DNA of 64,000 bases from Prochlorococcus sp. AG-355-J09 (GCA_003278735.1 QCDO01000008.1:1-64000); one strand, 5' to 3'. Shown: positions 1-7,601, counted from the first letter of the stretch. A program made the numbers and translations. Notes: generated from the sequence alone by a model not told the origin.

Positions 1-6
1 ATTCCA

Positions 7-219
7 ATGGAATCAACCAAAATTCCAAAAAGGATTATTAAAAAACAGGTTAAAAAGAGAGTTATTAAGAAACAGCTTAAAAAGGTTGATAAAGCAATTC
101 TTGAAATTGCGGAAATGAAATTTGAAAATTATGAAGAAAAAGAAGAAAAAGAAGAAAAACTAGACGCGCTTGTTTTTTTAAAGAATCAAATATTGACGGA
201 AGCGGAGGAGTTACTATGA
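7..219 (+). CDS. small lysine-rich protein of unknown function
   Basis: The 70-residue product has a very basic first 30 residues (repeated KK and IKK pairs) and an acidic, Glu/Lys-rich second half likely to be helical or coiled-coil. I recognise no family. The stop overlaps the next start (ATGA), which suggests translational coupling with the 54-residue gene that follows. The true start could lie left of the window, because only six bases precede this ATG. A nucleic-acid-binding role is possible from the charge, but that is a guess. Confidence 0.5.
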   Translation: MESTKIPKRIIKKQVKKRVIKKQLKKVDKAILEIAEMKFENYEEKEEKEEKLDALVFLKNQILTEAEELL

Positions 220-380
220 ACGGAAGACTAGACAAGGTTGCTATGACCAACAAACTAATGCAACTCAAGAGAGAACTTCACTACAAATGCGCGATTGGGG
301 AAAAGGGAAAATGGGAATGTATAGGAGCAAACGATTATCTCAACAGAGTGTTTGATGTATTAGATGAGTTTTGGCAGTAA
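216..380 (+). CDS. conserved-looking small protein, 54 residues
   Basis: An ATG that overlaps the previous stop is preceded by a strong Shine-Dalgarno stretch (GGAGGAG, about 200-207), unusual in this A+T-rich genome and good support for translation. The product contains two Cys and three Trp and no membrane segment or signal peptide. It looks like a compact cytosolic peptide. The family is not recognised. It lies in a three-gene, same-strand run whose members overlap, so all three are probably co-transcribed. Confidence 0.55.
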   Translation: MNGRLDKVAMTNKLMQLKRELHYKCAIGEKGKWECIGANDYLNRVFDVLDEFWQ

Positions 381-601
381 ATACTAAACAAAAAAAAAGA
401 ATTGATATTGCAACTTGTTGGGCTACTAATAGAATTTCTGTTATGGATAATCTAGAAAGATATGAAGACAGTTATGCAATAGCAGAAGAATTTAGAGAGT
501 GGATACTGCATATAAGAGAAAAGAATGAAAATTTAAAAGATTCTTTTTTAAATTTACCAAAGGAATTAAAAGAATTATTAGACCAAAAAGTCTACGATTA
601 A
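371..601 (+). CDS. small protein of unknown function, TTG start
   Basis: This 76-residue reading frame opens with TTG inside the end of the previous gene. An in-frame ATG at 443 is the alternative start and would give 52 residues. The C-terminal half is acidic and helical (EEFREWIL, LNLPKELKELLD). There is no signal peptide, and I do not recognise the family. The overlap with the upstream frame and the downstream hairpin support a short operon spanning the first 650 bases. Confidence 0.45.
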   Translation: MAVNTKQKKRIDIATCWATNRISVMDNLERYEDSYAIAEEFREWILHIREKNENLKDSFLNLPKELKELLDQKVYD

Positions 602-643
602 ATGAAAAGCTTACTACTTGCATCCCTAATAGTTAGTGATTGA
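602..643 (+). pseudogene. remnant of a secreted-protein gene (signal-peptide start only)
   Basis: The frame starting at 602 encodes MKSLLLASLIVSD and then stops. That is the beginning of a typical signal peptide with nothing behind it. The first 25 bases closely match the start of the OstA/LptA-like gene at 8687, which begins MKSVLLASF. It may be a decayed gene beginning or a rearrangement scar. A chance match is possible because signal peptides look alike. Confidence 0.3.
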
Positions 644-656
644 TAGTCGATATAAA

Positions 657-684
657 ATAGAGGGGGAAACCCTCTTTATTTAAT
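657..684 (+). terminator. intrinsic terminator of the first small-gene run
   Basis: AGAGGG (659-664), a GGAAA loop and CCCTCT (670-675) form a six-pair G+C-rich hairpin, followed by TTATTTAAT. It lies about 60 bases after the 371-601 gene and can end that transcript. Confidence 0.6.
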
Positions 685-786
685 GACCCATCACATGGAA
701 TTTATGGCATAGGTGGAATAATAGTAAAGTGGATAATTTCTAAACGATTACTCCAATAAATATCAGTAATAAAAAATCGTCTTAGA

Positions 787-939
787 TTAAGCAGCATCAG
801 ATATGTTGTTATTCGTATCTACAATCTTTTCAATCTCTTTAATCATTTCCTCTAGCCATAAAGTATTATCTTCTGATCTCTTTTTAAAATAAGAAATCTT
901 AGGTTGATTGATTTCTAATGTCTCATAATCTCCACTCAT
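787..939 (-). CDS. small acidic protein, 50 residues
   Basis: A reverse-strand ATG at 939 is preceded by AGGA at a suitable distance and opens a 50-residue acidic frame beginning MSGDYETLEINQPK, with a helical middle (WLEEMIKEIEKIV). No signal peptide or membrane segment is present. The family is not recognised. It lies between the terminator at 657-684 and the end of the phn operon, so it probably has its own promoter. Confidence 0.45.
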   Translation of the reverse strand: MSGDYETLEINQPKISYFKKRSEDNTLWLEEMIKEIEKIVDTNNNISDAA

Positions 940-1061
940 AAAATTTTCCTAAATTTATTTTAGTTAGTTTATTTATCAGTTTCACTAAGGGGAAAATAAG
1001 AAAAAATTAATTTATGGTTAATTAGTACCAATAGTAACTAAATAACTTTTATCAATATGAA

Positions 1062-1877
1062 CTAAATAATAGCCTTTCTTATTTTTGCTGTAATCCATTC
1101 ACTAAAAACAACAGCTACTACTATTGCAAATAAAATAACTGATACCTTAGCCCAAGCTAAGTCTCCTATTTGAGCATCTAATTCTATCCCTATGCCTCCT
1201 GCTCCAACCAAGCCAACAACAGTTGCTTCTCTAATATTTATATCCCACCTATAAATAGAAATACTTGTAAATGCTGGGAGAATTTGAGGCACTATGCCAA
1301 AGGTCATAATTTGTGCTTTATTAGCCCCTGTTGCCTCAATAGCCTCAATTTGGTTTTCATCAATTTCCTCTATAGCTTCATAAAGTAATTTTCCACAAAA
1401 TCCTATCGATCTTAATCCGATAGCAATTATGCCAGCCAAGACTCCCGGACCCACAACTGCAACCAGAAGTAATGCCCAGATTACTGAATTAATTGATCTG
1501 CTTGAAACTATGCAAAATAAGGCTAAAGGTCTTAAAAATTTTTTACTCGGGGTAGTATTGTTTGCGGATAAAAAAGCTAATGGTATTGCAATTAAAGTTC
1601 CAATCGATGTACCAATAGTCGCGATATTTAAAGTATCCCAAATAGGTTTTATTAACGTGAAGAAATAATTAGTTTCTGGAGGAAACATCCTACCTAAAAG
1701 ATCTAAAGCCTCATTATGTGAATCAAAAACATAAAACCAGATTGTTTTACTACTAATCAGACCGAAACAAAAGCTAAAAATTAAAGTACCTAAAAACCAA
1801 CAAAGCCAGTTTTGTAAATCTCTTTTTCGATCAAATTTTTTCCAGGTTTTGTAATCCTTTTGTTTTATTATTGGCAT
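1062..1877 (-). CDS. phnE: phosphonate/phosphite-type ABC transporter permease (second PhnE)
   Basis: This inner-membrane permease has 271 residues and about six hydrophobic segments. The EAA-type coupling loop is visible near the C-terminus (INIREATVVGLVGAGGIG), the typical PhnE signature that contacts the ATPase. Its start shares one base with the stop of the preceding phnE (TAATG), so translation is likely coupled. Two different PhnE proteins probably form a heterodimeric channel with PhnC as ATPase and PhnD as binding protein. Substrate specificity (phosphonate, phosphite or another P compound) cannot be read from the permease. Confidence 0.9.
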   Translation of the reverse strand: MPIIKQKDYKTWKKFDRKRDLQNWLCWFLGTLIFSFCFGLISSKTIWFYVFDSHNEALDLLGRMFPPETNYFFTLIKPIWDTLNIATIGTSIGTLIAIPLAFLSANNTTPSKKFLRPLALFCIVSSRSINSVIWALLLVAVVGPGVLAGIIAIGLRSIGFCGKLLYEAIEEIDENQIEAIEATGANKAQIMTFGIVPQILPAFTSISIYRWDINIREATVVGLVGAGGIGIELDAQIGDLAWAKVSVILFAIVVAVVFSEWITAKIRKAII

Positions 1878-2674
1878 TACTTTATTAATTTCCTGAGATG
1901 ACTAGATGTATATTCAACAATCATAACGATAGAAATAATTACGATAAGAACAGCCGCTGCAGTCTCAAATTCATATCTATCAAAAGCTGTATTTAAGGTA
2001 GAACCAATACCTCCTCCCCCAACAATTCCAATAACCGCTGACTCTCTAAAATTAATATCCAATCTGTATAAAGATAATCCAATAAATCTTGGCATAACTT
2101 GAGGCTGGACACCATAATTAACCCATTGAAACCAACTGCTGCCAGTAGATTTGATTGCTTCAGCCTGGGATTTATTTATGTCTTCAATATCTTCAGATAA
2201 TAATTTTGCAAAAAAACCTATTGTCGATAAACTCAGAGTTACCATCCCAGCAAAAGGTCCAAAACCCATTAACTTAACAAAAAATATTGCTAGGATAACC
2301 TCCTGAAAACTCCTCGATAATGTGATAACTCCTCTTGATAAGAAATAAATAAATTTAGGGGCTATGTTTTTAGCCGCCCCTAAGGAGACAGGTATAGAAA
2401 TAAGTATGCCCACAATAGTTGCAACAATAGTCATCCATAGACTTTCAAAAATACCTGCCAAAATCTCATCAGACCTAGTTATAAAATCTGGAGGGAAAAA
2501 AGCAAATATAAAAATTTTACCCCTTGGGATCCCTTCAAGAATTCTTTGCCAATCAATTTCGGTAGTTAGGAAAACAGATAATAAGTAAGTACTAATTAGT
2601 AAAATTAATCCAATTCTTAATAACCTATTTTTTATTAACGGTTTTCTTTTCCAAATTACTTTCTTATCTTTCAT
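1877..2674 (-). CDS. phnE: phosphonate/phosphite-type ABC transporter permease (first PhnE)
   Basis: This permease has 265 residues, a basic N-terminus and a first membrane segment at about 19-37. The EAA-like loop reads INFRESAVIGIVGGGGIG. It is clearly homologous to the downstream PhnE but diverged, so this is an old duplication rather than a recent copy. It follows phnC by 11 bases. With PhnC, PhnD and the second PhnE it should form a complete importer. Confidence 0.9.
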   Translation of the reverse strand: MKDKKVIWKRKPLIKNRLLRIGLILLISTYLLSVFLTTEIDWQRILEGIPRGKIFIFAFFPPDFITRSDEILAGIFESLWMTIVATIVGILISIPVSLGAAKNIAPKFIYFLSRGVITLSRSFQEVILAIFFVKLMGFGPFAGMVTLSLSTIGFFAKLLSEDIEDINKSQAEAIKSTGSSWFQWVNYGVQPQVMPRFIGLSLYRLDINFRESAVIGIVGGGGIGSTLNTAFDRYEFETAAAVLIVIISIVMIVEYTSSHLRKLIK

Positions 2675-2685
2675 TTAATATATTC

Positions 2686-3453
2686 CTAATTTGCTAGGGT
2701 TTTAGACCAGTCTTCTTCTCCATATATTTTTGTGAGTATTGTCTCTGATAAGCCACTTGGCTTGCCATCGTAAACAATTTCTCCAGCTTTTAAACCTATT
2801 ATTCTTTCTGCAAAATTCTGAGCAAGAAAAACATCATGAATATTTATAATTGCAGCAAGATTTCTTTCCTTACATAACTCGCATATTAATCGCATAATTT
2901 GCCTGGAATTTTTGGGATCTAAACTAGCTGTAGGTTCATCTACTAAAAGTAACATTGGATTTTGTATCAAAGCTCTAGCAATTCCTACTCTTTGCCTCTG
3001 CCCTCCTGATAATTCATCGGCTCTTTTATCAAGCATATGCTCTAGTCCAATTCTTTGGAGCAGTCGGAATGCTTCTTCAATATCTTTTTGAGGAAATTTC
3101 CTGAAAAAACTATTCCAAAATCCTACGTAACCTAATCTGCCGGAAAGGACATTTTCCATTACACTTAATCTTTCTACCAAAGCAAATTCCTGGAAAATCA
3201 TACCAATTTGTCTTCTTATTTTTCTTAATTTAAATTTATTTAAGGAAGTAATATCTATTTTTTCATTAGCGAAATAAACTATCCCTGAAGTGGGCTCAAT
3301 TAATCTATTTATTGTTCTAATAAAAGTACTTTTACCAGCACCTGAAGGACCGATAAGAGCAACTACTTGCCCATTATGAATTTCCAGGTTTATTCCTTTA
3401 AGGGCCTCTTCTCCATTTGGATAAACCTTTTTGAGGTTTATTGTTTTAAGCAT
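2686..3453 (-). CDS. phnC: phosphonate/phosphite-type ABC transporter ATP-binding protein
   Basis: The 255-residue ATPase has a complete nucleotide-binding domain: Walker [10 protein letters not shown] at 35-43, the signature [15 protein letters not shown] and Walker [13 protein letters not shown]. Length and motifs fit PhnC, which powers import through the PhnE pair. The gene lies between phnD, 31 bases upstream, and the first phnE, 11 bases downstream, in a reverse-strand operon read phnD-phnC-phnE-phnE. Confidence 0.92.
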   Translation of the reverse strand: MLKTINLKKVYPNGEEALKGINLEIHNGQVVALIGPSGAGKSTFIRTINRLIEPTSGIVYFANEKIDITSLNKFKLRKIRRQIGMIFQEFALVERLSVMENVLSGRLGYVGFWNSFFRKFPQKDIEEAFRLLQRIGLEHMLDKRADELSGGQRQRVGIARALIQNPMLLLVDEPTASLDPKNSRQIMRLICELCKERNLAAIINIHDVFLAQNFAERIIGLKAGEIVYDGKPSGLSETILTKIYGEEDWSKTLAN

Positions 3454-3484
3454 TAAATCTGATTTTATTTATGATTAAAAATTT

Positions 3485-4483
3485 TTATTTGCAATCATAA
3501 ACAACACCATTAGCCTTATCTATTTTTCTAATAACATCCCAATCGTGCTTGTGACTTATTGAAATGAATCTATCAGCCTTTTTAAATTCTTTATCTAATG
3601 TTGAATTGTCCCAGTTATAGGTGTAAAAAGCTTGCTTAACCTTTGCAACTACGGTTGGATGGAGATTATGGGCATGAGCATAACCTGTTGTTGGGAAGGT
3701 TTGGGATTTATAAATAGTTCTTATTTTAGAAGAATCAACAACTCCCCTTGCATCCATTCTTGTGAGAACTGAGTTGGCAATTGGTGCAACTTCATAATCT
3801 TTATTTGCAACACCGATTATTGAATTTTGATGCTTGCCAGAAAAGACTGGGGTAAAATCTTTATTTGCCTCAAGTCCAAATTCTCCCTTAAGAATTGCCG
3901 ATGGTGCTTTAAATCCTGAATTAGATGTCTTTGATGTGAATGTAACTTTTTTACCTCTTAAATCAGCAGGAGAATTAATTGGGCTATCAGAAGGAACAAT
4001 TATTTCCATTTCATAGCCGTAAGATAAATCTTTTTTAGCCATCATTCCAAAAGGAACTGCTCCTGCACATGCTGCTGCCACAGTATTACTTCCAGTATTA
4101 ATTCCTGCGACATGGAGACGTCCTGATCTCATTGCCTCAACTTGAGCAGCATAAGATTGAACTGGTAAGAAAGTGACTTTTTTCCCAGTCACCTTAGACA
4201 TATGAATTACAAAATCTTCCCAAACTTTTGCATAAACGGATGGGTCTTCAACAGGTGTATATGAGAACACAATGGTTTCAGGATCTATCCATTCATCTTC
4301 GGAAAGGGGTAAATCTGCAAGAAAATCTCCATCTCGATCACAATATTTGTTGTCAACAGTATTATTTGGATTGCAATCAGATAGATCTAAATCTCCAATG
4401 TAATCATTTGATTTATTTCCACAACTTGAAATGCTTGCACTGAGTATAGATAATCCTAAGACTATCTTTAAAAATTTTCTCAT
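3485..4483 (-). CDS. phnD: phosphonate/phosphite-type periplasmic binding protein
   Basis: This substrate-binding lipoprotein has 332 residues. The signal peptide ends in a lipobox-like ISSC with Cys21. A PhnD-like binding domain follows from about residue 65 (phosphate/phosphite/phosphonate ABC binding-protein family). Between the two is an unusual Asp-rich insert with DRDGDFLAD, which resembles a calcium-binding DxDGDxxxD loop, flanked by two Cys. First gene of the phn operon and divergent from ptrA. No C-P lyase genes and no phosphite dehydrogenase are in the window, so the fate of the substrate is unclear. Confidence 0.88.
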   Translation of the reverse strand: MRKFLKIVLGLSILSASISSCGNKSNDYIGDLDLSDCNPNNTVDNKYCDRDGDFLADLPLSEDEWIDPETIVFSYTPVEDPSVYAKVWEDFVIHMSKVTGKKVTFLPVQSYAAQVEAMRSGRLHVAGINTGSNTVAAACAGAVPFGMMAKKDLSYGYEMEIIVPSDSPINSPADLRGKKVTFTSKTSNSGFKAPSAILKGEFGLEANKDFTPVFSGKHQNSIIGVANKDYEVAPIANSVLTRMDARGVVDSSKIRTIYKSQTFPTTGYAHAHNLHPTVVAKVKQAFYTYNWDNSTLDKEFKKADRFISISHKHDWDVIRKIDKANGVVYDCK

Positions 4484-4613
4484 TAGTGATAAAGTTTATT
4501 CTTCATATTTAACTTGGTTTAAAGAGATTAACTTTTTCACAAAAAGAGTTTAAATTCTGATTAATATTTTTTATTTTGAGTTACTCTATTTTTAATCAGA
4601 TATCACTAGGGAA

Positions 4614-4642
4614 TTAAATAATTTTTAATTTATTGTTAACTT
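4614..4642 (+). promoter_or_regulatory. PHO-box-like array upstream of ptrA
   Basis: TTAA occurs at 4614, 4625 and 4636, exactly 11 bp apart, ending about 36 bases before the ptrA ATG. The spacing matches the direct-repeat geometry of cyanobacterial PHO boxes bound by PhoB-type regulators. Inferred role: phosphate-starvation control of ptrA. A weaker 11-bp pair (4550, 4561) lies nearer phnD. Confidence 0.55.
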
Positions 4643-4677
4643 TATAAATTTACTATAAAGCAATTTAAGAAATAAAC

Positions 4678-5214
4678 ATGATAATTCCTGAAAAGCAAAA
4701 TATAGAATTTAAAGAAAATACAATTCTAGAAGTCAAATCAGGAATATTAATAATGGAATCAAAAATTAACAATAAGAAAAATATTGTTGGGATAGTAAAT
4801 GAAAATTTTGTAATAAATTTGGCATTATGTAATTACAAACATATTAAATTAATTGCGTTGACAATTTGCGAAATTAAAACAATTAAAAGAGGACTATTTT
4901 TTTCATCTACTGACTTATTAAGAAAAAGCCTAAAAAGAATTGATCAATTGGAAAAACTTTTATTAATAAGGGATATAAAGAAATCAGAAGATAAGCTAAA
5001 AGAATTTCTTTTATACTTATCCTCAATAATTGGCAAAAAAAAAGAAAAACATATATATCTAAATTTAAAAGAATATAATTTTACCCATAAAATTATCGGT
5101 AATTCAATTTCTTCAACAAGAGTAACTGTAACAAGAAATTTAAAAATACTAGAAAAAAAAGGTTGGCTCAAATTTGAAAAAAAAGGTATTTTAATTCCGT
5201 TTAAAGATAATTAA
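4678..5214 (+). CDS. ptrA: CRP/FNR-family transcriptional regulator PtrA
   Basis: The 178-residue protein has a C-terminal CRP-type winged helix-turn-helix at about 132-160 (HKIIGNSISSTRVTVTRNLKILEKKGWL, split as HKIIGNSISS and TRVTVTRNLK). The N-terminal half is short and lacks a convincing cyclic-nucleotide-binding domain, so a different effector or none is likely. A small CRP-like regulator within the Prochlorococcus phosphate gene cluster is known as ptrA, and the position fits. It diverges from phnD and has a PHO-box-like array upstream, so it is probably itself induced by low phosphate. Confidence 0.75.
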   Translation: MIIPEKQNIEFKENTILEVKSGILIMESKINNKKNIVGIVNENFVINLALCNYKHIKLIALTICEIKTIKRGLFFSSTDLLRKSLKRIDQLEKLLLIRDIKKSEDKLKEFLLYLSSIIGKKKEKHIYLNLKEYNFTHKIIGNSISSTRVTVTRNLKILEKKGWLKFEKKGILIPFKDN

Positions 5215-5228
5215 CCAAGCCTTAACTA
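5211..5228 (+). promoter_or_regulatory. PHO-box-like pair upstream of the DUF3764 gene
   Basis: TTAACCA at 5211 and TTAACTA at 5222 are 11 bp apart and close to the cyanobacterial consensus half-site. Further TTAA motifs occur at 5191 and 5201. The pair overlaps the ptrA stop codon and ends 36 bases before the 5264 start. Confidence 0.5.
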
Positions 5229-5263
5229 AATGGATTTATTTTATACAAAACAATATCTCTATT

Positions 5264-5569
5264 ATGTCTTGTTCCATAACCTCAGTTTTTACTTTTCAAA
5301 TTGAAAGCACTTTCGATGAATGGGCTAAAATATTTGATAGTGCGGAAGCTGATAAAAGACATTCAGAATTTGATATTAAGCCACTTTTTAGAGGAGTAAG
5401 TAAGGAAGATCCTCAAAAAGTTATTGTCATTCATCAAGCTCCAGAAGGAAATGTTCAAAAGTTTGTAGAAGCTAATGGTGACTGGATGGCAACTCATAGA
5501 GTTGACTTATCAACAATGGAAGAATCATCTTGGACTTCTTCAGCAACAACGGAAAGTTGTTGTGATTAA
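5264..5569 (+). CDS. DUF3764 family protein
   Basis: This 101-residue soluble protein resembles the DUF3764 family of marine cyanobacteria, a small ferredoxin-like or dimeric alpha-beta barrel type fold judging from its strand/helix pattern and conserved middle (DIKPLFRGVSKEDPQKVIVIHQAPE). No catalytic function is assigned. The C-terminal tail is Ser/Thr-rich and ends ESCCD, a vicinal Cys pair that could bind metal or form disulfides. It follows ptrA, and a PHO-box-like pair precedes it, suggesting a role under phosphate stress. Confidence 0.6.
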   Translation: MSCSITSVFTFQIESTFDEWAKIFDSAEADKRHSEFDIKPLFRGVSKEDPQKVIVIHQAPEGNVQKFVEANGDWMATHRVDLSTMEESSWTSSATTESCCD

Positions 5570-5572
5570 CAA

Positions 5573-5821
5573 ATGAAAAGACTGCTATTGCCACTACTAG
5601 CTCTCTCAACTATTTTCCTTGCGAGTTGTACTAATAACTCAAACAAAATAGATACTCAAAAGATTTCTGAAACCCAAAAGCAGAGAGAAGTTTGTCTCGA
5701 TTGGTATGGATACAGAATTGATACCAAGAAAGCAATTAATGATTTAAATCTCAAAATTGAAACCGAATCTGAATTAATGGCTTATTGTGATTTCTTTAAG
5801 AATGTAGCTGATACAAAATAG
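5573..5821 (+). CDS. small lipoprotein of unknown function
   Basis: The 82-residue product has a classic lipoprotein signal peptide: basic start, hydrophobic core and lipobox LASC with Cys near residue 19. The mature part is about 63 residues, polar, with two further Cys, and is presumably anchored in a membrane on the periplasmic side. It begins three bases after the DUF3764 gene, so the two are probably one operon. The family is not recognised. Confidence 0.6.
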   Translation: MKRLLLPLLALSTIFLASCTNNSNKIDTQKISETQKQREVCLDWYGYRIDTKKAINDLNLKIETESELMAYCDFFKNVADTK

Positions 5822-5830
5822 ATTTTGATC

Positions 5831-5864
5831 AAAAAAGAGGGTTGAAACTAAAACCCCTTTTTTT
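5831..5864. terminator. bidirectional intrinsic terminator
   Basis: A hairpin of GGGTT and AACCC extended by A-runs on the left and T-runs on the right lies between the convergent genes ending at 5821 (+) and 5883 (-). A/T tracts on both sides allow it to work in both directions. Confidence 0.65.
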
Positions 5865-5882
5865 AATCAGTTACACTAAAAT

Positions 5883-6053
5883 TTATTTTTTGGTATCTTG
5901 CGATCTCATTTCTTGTTGCGCTTCCCTGATTCTTTCCTCAAAGACTGATCTTCTATATGGGGTTACTTTTCCATTTTTAGTTGCCAAGATTTGCGCTTCA
6001 TAAAGCCTCCTGGCTCTTTTGATTTTTTCTCTTATTAGATAGAGCTCATTCAT
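5883..6053 (-). CDS. small basic protein, candidate phosphate-starvation gene
   Basis: A reverse-strand ATG at 6053 opens a 56-residue basic helical frame beginning MNELYLIREKIKRARRLYEAQ. It has no signal peptide, Cys or Trp. The family is not recognised; the charge and helicity could suit nucleic-acid or protein binding. About 107 bases upstream of the start is an exact three-fold 11-bp TTAA array (6160-6188), so low-phosphate induction is a reasonable inference. Confidence 0.5.
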   Translation of the reverse strand: MNELYLIREKIKRARRLYEAQILATKNGKVTPYRRSVFEERIREAQQEMRSQDTKK

Positions 6054-6159
6054 TATTTTATGCAGTTAATGAGAATCCCGTTCCCTATTCTCATGTCATG
6101 CGTCCAAATAAATTGGATGAACGTTGAAATAAACTAACATTCAAAAAACAAGTTTGGAT

Positions 6160-6188
6160 TTAAGAAATATTTAAGAAATCTTTAAAAG
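6160..6188 (-). promoter_or_regulatory. PHO-box-like triple array
   Basis: TTAAGAA at 6160, TTAAGAA at 6171 and TTAAAAG at 6182 are spaced exactly 11 bp. They lie between the polysaccharide lyase stop and the start of the small gene at 5883-6053, both on the reverse strand, so the likely target is the small gene. An imperfect GAGAAT/ATTCTC hairpin at about 6070-6091 lies between array and start and may shape the leader. Confidence 0.55.
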
Positions 6189-6221
6189 TAGTTTTTATTT
6201 AAATAATTTTAAAAAGAAATT

Positions 6222-7265
6222 TTAACTAGAGATGAAATTTTCTGGTCCACTAGGGTTTTTCATTTTTTTGATCAATTGGTCTAAAGTATTTTCATCTGAG
6301 ACGACGATAAAATCATCAAAGTGAATAGTTTGATCGGGGTATTCAATTCCAAATTGTTTTCCTGAATCTCTATAGGCACCGACTCTGATACAAGTTTCAT
6401 CATAAGGTCCACTCCAATCATAGGTGTTACCTTTATAATCAAACATCAATTCGTTATCTTTATAAACTTTCACAAAACCATCCTTACCCCTTGTATTATA
6501 AATTCCAATTTTATACGTGCTCCATTCACCTAATGGAGTCACACTTGCATTGTTTGTTGTAAATCTCAAATCATCTCTATCTTTGTTTTTATCGTCCTCT
6601 CTATCTTTTTCCCATCTGACAAACCAATCTCCTCCTTTGTTTTTATACTTTGCTCCGATCCTGTGAATATACTTTTCTTCACGAACTTCAGATGATGACA
6701 TCGCCGATCCTTTCTGCCGGAAATTTTTACTTGCATTTCCTCCGGTATCTCCTCCTATTTTAAATTGATTTCCATTTTTATAATAACGTATTCCTAAAAG
6801 AGGACTCTTTCCTCCCTTTTTAATTTGGTTTTTGAATTGAAAAAACATTAATCTGTCGTCAATATGGGTAAAATCTTGAGGAAGTCTTTTTTTGAAACTT
6901 ATCCACATTTCTTTATCTAAAGCTTTTTTGCATGTCTGAAATTCTGCTCTTTCAGTTTCTCTTCCTTTTTTCATGTAGGGATCATTATTCCATCCATGTT
7001 TGACTGTCACCGCAAGATACTTATTACCATCAGTCTCTTTATGGATTATGAATGGTTTTAGACCTGTACCCTTATCGTTGATTGTGAACTTATTCTTATT
7101 GACTCTCAATCTTCCTTCTTTTCGCTTTTCAAAGGTTTCAAAGAAATTCCAAGGAGATTTTGTTTTTTTATCTACAGAGTCTGGAACAAGGACTTTTTCC
7201 CATGAGTATGAATTACCAGTGGTAAAACACATCAATATGAGAAAAATGTACAATAATTTTTTCAC
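6222..7265 (-). CDS. secreted polysaccharide lyase (heparin lyase I-like)
   Basis: The 347-residue protein has an N-terminal signal peptide (MKKLLYIFLILMCFTTGNSYS). The mature part resembles the polysaccharide lyase family of heparin lyase I, a beta-jelly-roll fold, with characteristic stretches such as ERAEFQTCKKAL, MFFQFKN and the C-terminal VGAYRDSGKQFGIEYPDQTIHFDDF. Such enzymes cleave uronic-acid-containing polysaccharides by beta-elimination. Activity is not proven here. It may act on the cell's own envelope or on environmental glycans. It sits in the phosphate gene cluster but has no clear PHO array of its own. Confidence 0.7.
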   Translation of the reverse strand: MKKLLYIFLILMCFTTGNSYSWEKVLVPDSVDKKTKSPWNFFETFEKRKEGRLRVNKNKFTINDKGTGLKPFIIHKETDGNKYLAVTVKHGWNNDPYMKKGRETERAEFQTCKKALDKEMWISFKKRLPQDFTHIDDRLMFFQFKNQIKKGGKSPLLGIRYYKNGNQFKIGGDTGGNASKNFRQKGSAMSSSEVREEKYIHRIGAKYKNKGGDWFVRWEKDREDDKNKDRDDLRFTTNNASVTPLGEWSTYKIGIYNTRGKDGFVKVYKDNELMFDYKGNTYDWSGPYDETCIRVGAYRDSGKQFGIEYPDQTIHFDDFIVVSDENTLDQLIKKMKNPSGPENFISS

Positions 7266-7316
7266 AATTACCTTACCCCTTGATCATATGGACAGAGTAC
7301 GTATGGCTTAAATTGT

Positions 7317-7523
7317 TTATGTATGAAATTCAGCCTTTATTATTTTGTATAGTCTCCTTGATTGTGGCGATTTGAGGGCATTATTGTAATTTTCAATAAA
7401 TTCAGAATCATCCAAAATAGATTTATTTTCTCTTTTAAAACTTTCTTTATAAAAATATTTGATATGATCTGTATCTTTTGCTTGATTTGAACTTTCGAAA
7501 GAGGATGAATTTTTTAAAGTCAT
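7317..7523 (-). CDS. small hydrophilic protein of unknown function
   Basis: The 68-residue charged protein (Lys, Asp, Asn and Ser rich) has no signal peptide or membrane segment. The C-terminus is basic (SPQSRRLYKIIKAEFHT). I recognise no family. It starts 52 bases upstream of the lyase on the same strand. An 11-bp-spaced TTAA pair lies about 80 bases upstream of its start, so it could be phosphate-regulated. Confidence 0.4.
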   Translation of the reverse strand: MTLKNSSSFESSNQAKDTDHIKYFYKESFKRENKSILDDSEFIENYNNALKSPQSRRLYKIIKAEFHT

Positions 7524-7601
7524 TTATTATTTTTTTTATTATTTTCTTCAATATTTAATAATTAATGATATGGAAGATATTTAAAATCTAAAAAAATTGG
7601 A

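Noticed and set aside
1062..4483. Phosphite oxidation locus (ptxABCD type)
   Set aside because: Transporter genes are present, but no NAD-dependent phosphite dehydrogenase gene lies in the window, so I kept the neutral phosphonate/phosphite-type label.
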